Shown: piece after piece, positions 57,470-64,000 of the stretch
Position numbering within the stretch: position 1 is the first letter of the stretch
Layout of the letters: each line of letters begins with the position of its first letter
Source: Rapana venosa
Lineage: Eukaryota; Mollusca; Gastropoda; Neogastropoda; Muricidae
DNA length: 64,000 nt
Direction: 5' to 3'
NCBI GenBank assembly: GCA_028751875.1
Contig: CM054140.1
Coordinates: forward strand, 10,417,272 to 10,481,271
Position numbers and translations under genes: made by a program
Notes under the pieces: model-generated
What the model was told of the DNA's origin: nothing
Database searches by the model: none
The model's input: the letters and a program-made list of their open reading frames with translations, nothing else

Positions 57470-58540
57470 TGTCCGCCACAAAACCCCCCCCAGCCACCTC
57501 TCCTCCCCCTGCATCCCCCCACCTCCTCCCACGCCCCTTTTTCCTCACCCCCCCTGTAAACCACTTCCCCTGTCCCAGCGCGCCAGGGGACTTTCCCTAC
57601 CCGGCCGCTATCACCCCCCCCCAGGGGGTGTCTCTCCTGGCTCCACCGGCCACACCCCATCCCTCCCCCCCCTACATGCCACAGGGTGCAAGGCCTTTCC
57701 TGGCACCACCCCCCCCCAAGTCCTCCATTTCCCCCCCTGCTCCCCCCCCCTCCTCCACACCCCCCCCCCTTTTTTCCCCAGACAGGGGTTTCCTCCTGCC
57801 CCCCTTCCGTTCCCCACTCCCCGGGTCAACCCTCCGCCTTGCCTCCCCCCGTTCCCGCCCCCCCTCCCCGCCAAAAGGCAGCCCTTCCCTCCTTACCCCC
57901 ACCAGCCCAGTCTTTTCCCCAAACCCTGCCCCACCCCCCTTCCCAGCCTTTACATCATCCCTGCACAGGCCCAACCCCCCCCCGCACCCCCGCAGTGTCC
58001 CCCCCTGACCCACCCGCCCCAAAAAAGCCCCCCGTCCATCCTCCCCAGCCATGTGGGTGCCCCCCAATGCACCTCCCCCAGAAAGGTAGAATGGTCGGTT
58101 TCCACTGGCCACGTCCCCCACCACCCCCCCCCCCCCCCAAATGTTTTCACCCCACTCTCCCCACCTTACCTTGCTACCCCCTTCATTTTCCCCCTGTCCC
58201 TGGAGGCTAGGGTACCGCCCCGGTTATCACAGTGGGAAAAGGGCCCTTTCCTCCAGGAACCTTGAAAACAAAACTAGGTCCTTCCCCAACCCGCCCCCCA
58301 TTTGTTCCCCCCCCTCTTCACCCCCACCCCCCCCTGTCTTCCCCCTCCCTCTTGAATTGTTCTAAGGTAACCCCCCCCCTTCCCACCCCCCCCTTGGCCA
58401 TTTCCCTCTCCTGGCCTGCTTTCCCTCCTTCTCCCCTTCTCCTGGCTGTTCCCTTTCCCTTTCCCCCCACCCCTTCCCTGTCGCCTCCCCTCCCCAAGGC
58501 TCCCTGGTGCCCCCCCTCTGCTGTCCATCTTTAAACCGGC
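57470..58540. repeat. C-rich low-complexity region
   Basis: About 1 kb dominated by C runs and CCT/CCA words on the plus strand, with very few purine clusters. It produces Pro-rich frames on one strand and Gly-rich frames on the other. The C-run lengths are unreliable. Confidence 0.8.
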
Positions 58541-58554
58541 CCCGTCCCTCTTTA

Positions 58555-59195
58555 CACAGGCCCTCCTGTTTACACCAGGCCATGGGTTTCCCTGTTTAAC
58601 CAGGCCTTCTGTCCACTTTACACCAGGCCATGTCTGTCCATCTTAACCCGGCCATGTCGCCATTTTTACACCGGCCTGTTGTCCTCTTTCAGCAGGCCCT
58701 GTCTGCCCTGTTTTTCACCAGGCCCTGTCTGTCATCTTTACGCGGCCTGTCTGCCCGGTTTCACCACCTGTATGTCCATGTTTAACAGGGGTGTTGCCAT
58801 CTTTACACCCGGCCATGTGTCCTCTTTTACCAGGCCATGTTGTCCCTCTTTTACCGGCCATGTCTTTCCATTTTTTCAAGGCCTCTCCCATGTTTTTCAC
58901 CAGGCCATGTCGCCATTTTACACCGGCCCTGCTGTTTTTTTACACCAGCCATGTCTGTTTGAGCTTACGCAGGCCTGTCTGCCCTTTACAGCAGGCCATG
59001 TCTGCCCCTTTTTCAGCAGGCCTGTCTGCCCCCTCTTTACAGCAGGGGGTGTCTGCCCCTTTTCACAGGCCAATTTTGCCCATTTTACACCAGGCCATTT
59101 TGCCATGTTTACCCCAGGGCCTGCTGTCCTGTTTACAGCAGGCCCTGTCTGTCCATGTTTAAGCAGGCAGTTGTCCATCTTTCCACCGGCCATGC
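58555..59195. repeat. 25-30 bp minisatellite, over 20 units
   Basis: Degenerate unit containing ACACCAGGCCATGTCTGTCC and ATCTTT or CCTCTTT. Unit length varies with indels that are probably errors. The 180-codon frame across it (58679-59221) is repeat translation. Confidence 0.85.
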
Positions 59196-59199
59196 TGTG

Positions 59200-60979
59200 T
59201 GGAGTTGTTGCAGAGAGCTAGTGTGGGGCTTGGTCAGCCAGAAAAAAGTCCCCGCTACAGACAGTCAGGCTCTCTGAACAGGAACCAGCAAGACGTCACA
59301 GCAGGACAGGGGGTGTTGACAAGGCCTGTTTTTAAAAGGACGGGGGGCCCGTGGGCCTACTTCAGCGTTTTTTTCCCCAGTGTGTTGATTTGGGTTCCAG
59401 ATTTTCTTTTGGTTTGGGGCTTTTGCCCCTGGTGTTGAATTTTACTGCAACCGTTTTGGTGCTGTGAAAAAGTGTGCAATACGATGTTTAATTCATCTTT
59501 GGGGAGTTTTAAATTTTAGAGTTTTTGGTGTGTTTTGGGTGTGTGTGGATGTGGTGTGTGTTTGGTGTGTGTGTGTGTGTTGTGTGTGTGTGGGGGGAGG
59601 AGAGAAAAGAGAGGAGGAGAGAGAGAGGAGAGGAGGAGAGAGGGGAGGGGGAGATAGAGAGGAGGAGAGCGTATTCACTTTTTTTGTTGAGTGAAGGCTA
59701 AAAAGAATTTGGCAATTTTTGTTTGTTGCTCCAAAATGTAAACATATGAACTTTCTCCAGTGTGCGGGTACGTGCGTCGCGCGCGCGCGCCGGGGTTTTG
59801 TGTGTGTGTTGCATTTTAATGTGGGGCTGTTATGTGGGAAAAGCCATCTTTAGATGATCTACACCATCAGTTTTTGTTTTTCATGTTTGCTGTTGCAGTA
59901 TCTGGGGCTGATGGGATGCGTTTGTGTCATTCGTATTGAAAACAATGAACCCCACAGGGGAAACTGTGATGTTTTGTAATAAAATTTTTGATAGACCGTG
60001 CCATTCATTAGCGATTTTTTTCACAAAGGGAAAAAAAATGCGCTGTTTCCCTTTGGGGAGGCTTAGTTGAGTGTGCCCACCCCCCCCCTCCCCCCGCCTC
60101 AGCTGGGCTGGACGTCCATGGGGGGTTTTGTGACCCTCCGTCAGGGGTGAGAGCGATTGATTCATTGGAGCCCAGACATCGCTAGTGCAGTTTTGTCTTG
60201 CTGAGTCGATAAAAGTTGTTTTGTTGTTGTTGTTTTTGATTTTTTTTTGTTTTTTGTTGTTGATGTTGATGTTGATGTGTTGTTTATGTTGTTGTGTTGA
60301 TGTTGATGGTTTTCATTTTGGATGCCTCCCCGCAGAAAGTGACGGGTTCAGCGAGTGTGACGAGGCAGAAGGAATTGGGGGGGGGGGGGGGGGGGGGGAG
60401 ATGGGGGGGGGTGGGGGGGGGGGGGGGACCCGCGAAGAGGCTTCGAATTGCAATGGTGTCGTCCCGTGCTGTTTCTTTTCTTTTTTTGAATGACTTTTTC
60501 TTTATGTTCCCAGGGATTTTTCTTGTTTTTGGGTTTGGTTTAATGGAAATGCGATGTAAATAAAATTCGAAATGATACTGTTGTTGACTCGTCTTTATCA
60601 TTTGTTAAAACGTTTTGGGTTTTTTTTGTTTTTTTCAAATAATGACCCCTCTCTATCTTGTCTTTTGTCGTCTTTTTTTTGTCATCTGCTGTCTGTCATC
60701 GTCTTTCTTCTGTTTTCTCTCTTGTCTGTGTCGCCCGTCTTCTTTCTCGTCGATCCAATAAATCTCCCTGATCAATCTGTGGAAAGCGCAGCGCAGCAGC
60801 AGCAGCAACAAATGGAAGCCTACACCTAGGCTAAGCGTCTCCCCAAAATGTCTGCCTGGGGGGCCCGTGTGCCGTGGATTCCCGCAGTGCTGCCCCCGAT
60901 GTGCAGTGGGGCCGTTTTACACGGGACCCCCAGTTTTTCATTTTCCTGAAAGATTGGTTGTTTTTGTTTTTAGTTTTTT

Positions 60980-61010
<31 letters not shown>

Positions 61011-62735
61011 GAAATCATGCCAAGTGAACCCCAAAAGGGAAAAATCATCATAAATCAACCCAACAAACACCGAAAAAGGATAACACAACCCCCCCCATAA
61101 TCAGCAACCCAAATTTAGGGTGCCGCCCCATCCGCAGGACTCTGTTCAGAGTGGGGACGGGCGTTGTTAAGGGGAAAAGGGGCTCAGTCTTCCAGGCACG
61201 ACGGACAACCAAGCGGTGAAAAAACCCTACTTTTTTACGACCGCCTAACACAGAAAATCAGTATTCATCCCCTAGTAATTCACGCTTCCCCCTCCCACAG
61301 TTTCCTAAACCCAAACCCCATAAAAAAAAACACCTTTTCTACAGAAACGAACAACGTCCACCACAGTCTTACGCACCGCTCTAAAAGAACCGCGCTCCCC
61401 CAGGTCACTGCCGCACACTCCAAATGGGGACGTGTTCAGTTCTTGGGGGAGAGGGGCTGGGGCGGCCTAGCTGTTGGGGGGGGGCCCCTTTCCCCAGCGC
61501 AAACAGCAGGCGGGGGAGCGGAGCCCCCATGGCCCCCCCACCCCGGGCGCCCGGCCCGGCCCCCCCCCTCCCGCTCCTGGGGGTTTTTTCAGCTCGTGTC
61601 AGATTCCCAGCAGCTCACTGGGGAGAGTACATGGGATCGTCTTGCAAAAAAGTAGGTACACCCCCCCCCCTCCCCCACTCCCCCGTAATTTTAATGGGGT
61701 TAGGTGGCTTTCCCTCAATCAAATAAAACGAACATTGATACTAAATATCTAAAGCACAAAACACGACAAAATACAGACATGCTTGGGGGCTTCATTCCCA
61801 CTAAATAACTTTAAAAACGGGCCTCTAACCCATTTTATCATTTATTCATGGACGCTGGGGTACACTCTAAGATCGTTCTTAATTTTTACTTATCAGCAGA
61901 CAAATTTTTTACATACACAAAATGTTTCTGTTCAAAACAGAGTTTTAATTCCATTGGGCAGAACGTCATGGCCCCGCTTATTTTTCTTTATTTTTAAAAC
62001 TCAAATTTAAAAATTTTGATTCCAAAATTGTTTTCCTTAAAAAAGAAAGATTCTTTTGGGGGGGGGGGTGGGGGGGGGGGAATATATTATTTGCTCCTAA
62101 CTTTTTTCCTGTCCCCTTTCTAATATTTACAATTGCAATTTTTTAATCATCTTTAACATAACTCCTTTTTTTGAATATTTTTAAAACAAAAAGTTTATTT
62201 TGCACCCTATCCTAATTGATCACCATCTCACTCATCTCCTTTATGGTTGTATATCCACGACCAAGGGAAAAAACTCACGGACGCCAAAGAACACCTGGCG
62301 GGCAGCACACCCAGAGTTCTGCGGTTCAAACCCAGCCCTTTGTTTAAATTTTCTAACAAAAAATTTGGGTTAAAAAAATGTTGAAAATAAGGAAACAATA
62401 ATCCAAAAAGTGCCGGTTGGCCCATCTGTGGGCCCCACCGAAGTGTAGCGCCACAACAATTTTTAAAAAAAAAAAAAAACCCCCCCAGCTTTTTTCCTTT
62501 CTCCGGAGGGAAGGACATTTCCTGCGGCCTTACACGAAAAAAAAATAAAGGGGGGATGCTTGAAACCCCCCTTTTTTTTTCCAGGAAGTCAAAAACCCAA
62601 AAAATAAAATTTTCCCCCCTGAATACACCCCCCCCCTAGTGGGTGTAAGGGCACCATCGCCCCTGGCCATCCTGACTTCGGTCATTTGGGTCTTGGGTTG
62701 GTGAGAGTTGGCCCCCGGATCCTCCGCTGGTGGTG
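59200..62735. other. Noisy sequence without supported gene
   Basis: GT/GA repeats at 59520-59660, G runs near 60378-60428 and 60990-61010, and a short (CAG)n at 60791-60806. At 62275-62345 an antisense GGTTTGAACCGC-like B box may mark a degraded SINE. Nothing is firm enough to name. Confidence 0.5.
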
Positions 62736-62739
62736 GCAG

Positions 62740-63012
62740 ACACAGTGAGACCCCGGGCGGAGGGCTCACTGGGTGGGAACACCGCCCACGAAAGGGGGTG
62801 CATCACTGGGGGGTGGCACACCGCCACAGAAAAGGGGGCTCAGGGTGTGGACACCCGCCCAAGAAAGGAGGGGGATCACGGGTTGCACACACCGCCCACG
62901 AAAGGGGGGCATCAAAGGGTGTGGACCCCGCCACAGAAAAGGGGGTGATCACTGGGTGTGGCCCCGCCCACGAAAGGAGGTCCATGGGTGTCACACACCG
63001 CCCCCCGAAAAA
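62740..63012. repeat. About 38-bp minisatellite, roughly seven units
   Basis: Unit contains ACACCGCCCACGAAAGGGGG followed by ATCACTGGGTGTGG-like sequence, alternating with a CCGCCACAGAAAAGGGGG variant. Confidence 0.85.
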
Positions 63013-64000
63013 CAAGGGGGGGGGAATAAAAAATTTCTCCGGGGGGTTCCCGACAGAAAGGGGTGTTGGGGGGGGGGCCCCAAAATTTTTTCCCCTTTGG
63101 GGGTTGGGTTCGGGGGTTTGCCCCCCCCCCCAAATTTTTTTTCTGGGGGTTAGTTAAAAAATGAAGCTCATGCCGGGGGGCCCCGATTTTTTGCTTTGGG
63201 GGGGTTTTGCCCCCCTTTTCCCCTTTTTTGGGGGGGGTTTTTTTTGGCTCATTGCCCCCCGCGTTTTTTCTTTTTAAATTTTTTTGGGTTTTTGGGGGCA
63301 TTTCCCCGAAATTTTTTTTCCCCTTTTTTTCCCTTTTGGGTTTTTTTGGGCCCCGGTTTTGCAGAAATAATTTTTTTGTTTTTTTCCCCCTGGGTTGCTT
63401 TTTTCCAAAAAATTTTTTTTCCGTCATTTTTTTTTTTGGGGCGGGTTTTTTGGGATTCTTTTCCCTTTTTTCGCGGGAATTGCCTTTAGTTTTTTCTTTT
63501 TTTTTGGGGGCCTTTTTGCTTGATGGTTTTAAAAATTTTTTTTTTTTTAAAAAGTCCCTGTTTTTTTTTTTTTTGGGGGAAATTTTGCTTTTTGTTTGGA
63601 TTTTGTTTTGGGGGTTTTTCCCTTTCTGCAGCCCCGCATCCCTTTGGGAAAAACAATTCCCCTTTTTCCCAGGGGGGAAAAAGGGTGGTCAAACTCCTAC
63701 TTTCTCCCTTCCCTGCCCACTCCCCTTTCCCTTTTTTCCGTAACCCAAGGAAACTTGGTTAAGCTTTGGGGGGGGGTTTGAATCCCGCGGGCGGAAAGGG
63801 GGGGGGGGGGGGTAAAAAGGGATCCCAAAATTCCCCAAAACCCGTTCCCCCTGGGTTTGGAAAAAAAATTAAAAAAAAAGGGTGTTGAAAAAGGGGGGGA
63901 GCCCAAAGCGGGGGAAATCTTTCCCCAAAACCCTTCCCTTTCCCCAGTGCTTTTGGGGGGGTTTGTTTGGGAAAGTTTTTAGGGGTTTTTTTAAAGCCTT
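63013..64000. other. Homopolymer-dominated end of sequence
   Basis: Runs of T, G, C and A of 4-15 bases make up almost everything. A tRNA-like B box (GGTTTGAATCCCG, 63775-63787) is the only recognisable motif. Frames are meaningless. Confidence 0.75.

Larger units (their letters stand above)
49936..64000. other. Low-accuracy region to the window end
   Basis: From about 49940 homopolymers lengthen and reading frames fragment, worsening to nearly pure homopolymer runs after 63000. Recognisable islands are listed separately. Long frames in the C-rich part (56899-58008, Pro-rich) arise where stop codons are depleted by composition. No gene can be supported. Confidence 0.75.

Noticed and set aside
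56899..58008. 369-codon Pro-rich frame
   Set aside because: It lies in C-rich, error-laden sequence where stops are depleted; other frames on both strands are also open. No conserved motif, splice context or start context supports it.

Overview
The window is eukaryotic nuclear DNA from an animal, most likely a marine mollusc and perhaps a gastropod. Three things point that way: an intron-split core-2/I-branching beta-1,6-N-acetylglucosaminyltransferase (GCNT, family GT14) gene, several SINE families of the kind common in molluscan genomes, and very heavy (CA)n, (CT)n and (ATT)n microsatellite content. Species cannot be fixed from the sequence. There is no prokaryotic gene organisation, no CRISPR array and no free-standing RNA gene.

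Layout. Bases 1-8088 and 8089-13940 carry the same locus twice in the same orientation: a broken LINE, a poly-G run, SINE-1, a pyrimidine repeat, a 325-codon open reading frame (intact only at 10525-11502), GT/GA repeats and a long pyrimidine tract. Copy 1 decays into homopolymer noise towards 8.1 kb and copy 2 is noisy at its start. This is the signature of two overlapping contig ends that were joined without being merged.

Bases 14-25 kb hold the only conventional gene I can defend: a GCNT-like enzyme on the plus strand with exons at 17194-17246 (short, tentative), 18217-18486, 21088-21428, 22677-22906 and 24620-24936. The phases agree at every junction, and the family cysteines, the catalytic glutamate and the donor-binding Arg and Lys fall at the expected spacings. 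The first exon or exons, with the start codon and membrane anchor, were not found. Introns are filled by SINEs, LINE remnants and microsatellites.

Bases 25-33.5 kb are intergenic and repeat-rich. They include several copies of a SINE with a tRNA-like A box followed by a 5S-rRNA-like block, and a LINE copy inserted in a 53-bp minisatellite. A 500-base N gap lies at 33501-34000. Bases 34001-43295 form a large imperfect inverted repeat centred near 38.8 kb, continuing into further copies of a 1.7-2.0 kb tandem unit to 46.3 kb. Bases 46.3-49.9 kb hold more retroelement fragments and a pentanucleotide array. From about 49.9 kb to the end the sequence again degrades into homopolymer-rich, low-accuracy sequence; only degraded SINEs and two minisatellites can be recognised there.

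How it works together: the GCNT gene would make a Golgi type II membrane enzyme that branches O-glycans or I-type chains. The rest is mobile-element and satellite turnover, much of it showing microsatellites arising beside or inside retroposons. Family names SINE-1/2/3 and LINE-A to E are labels used only in this annotation.
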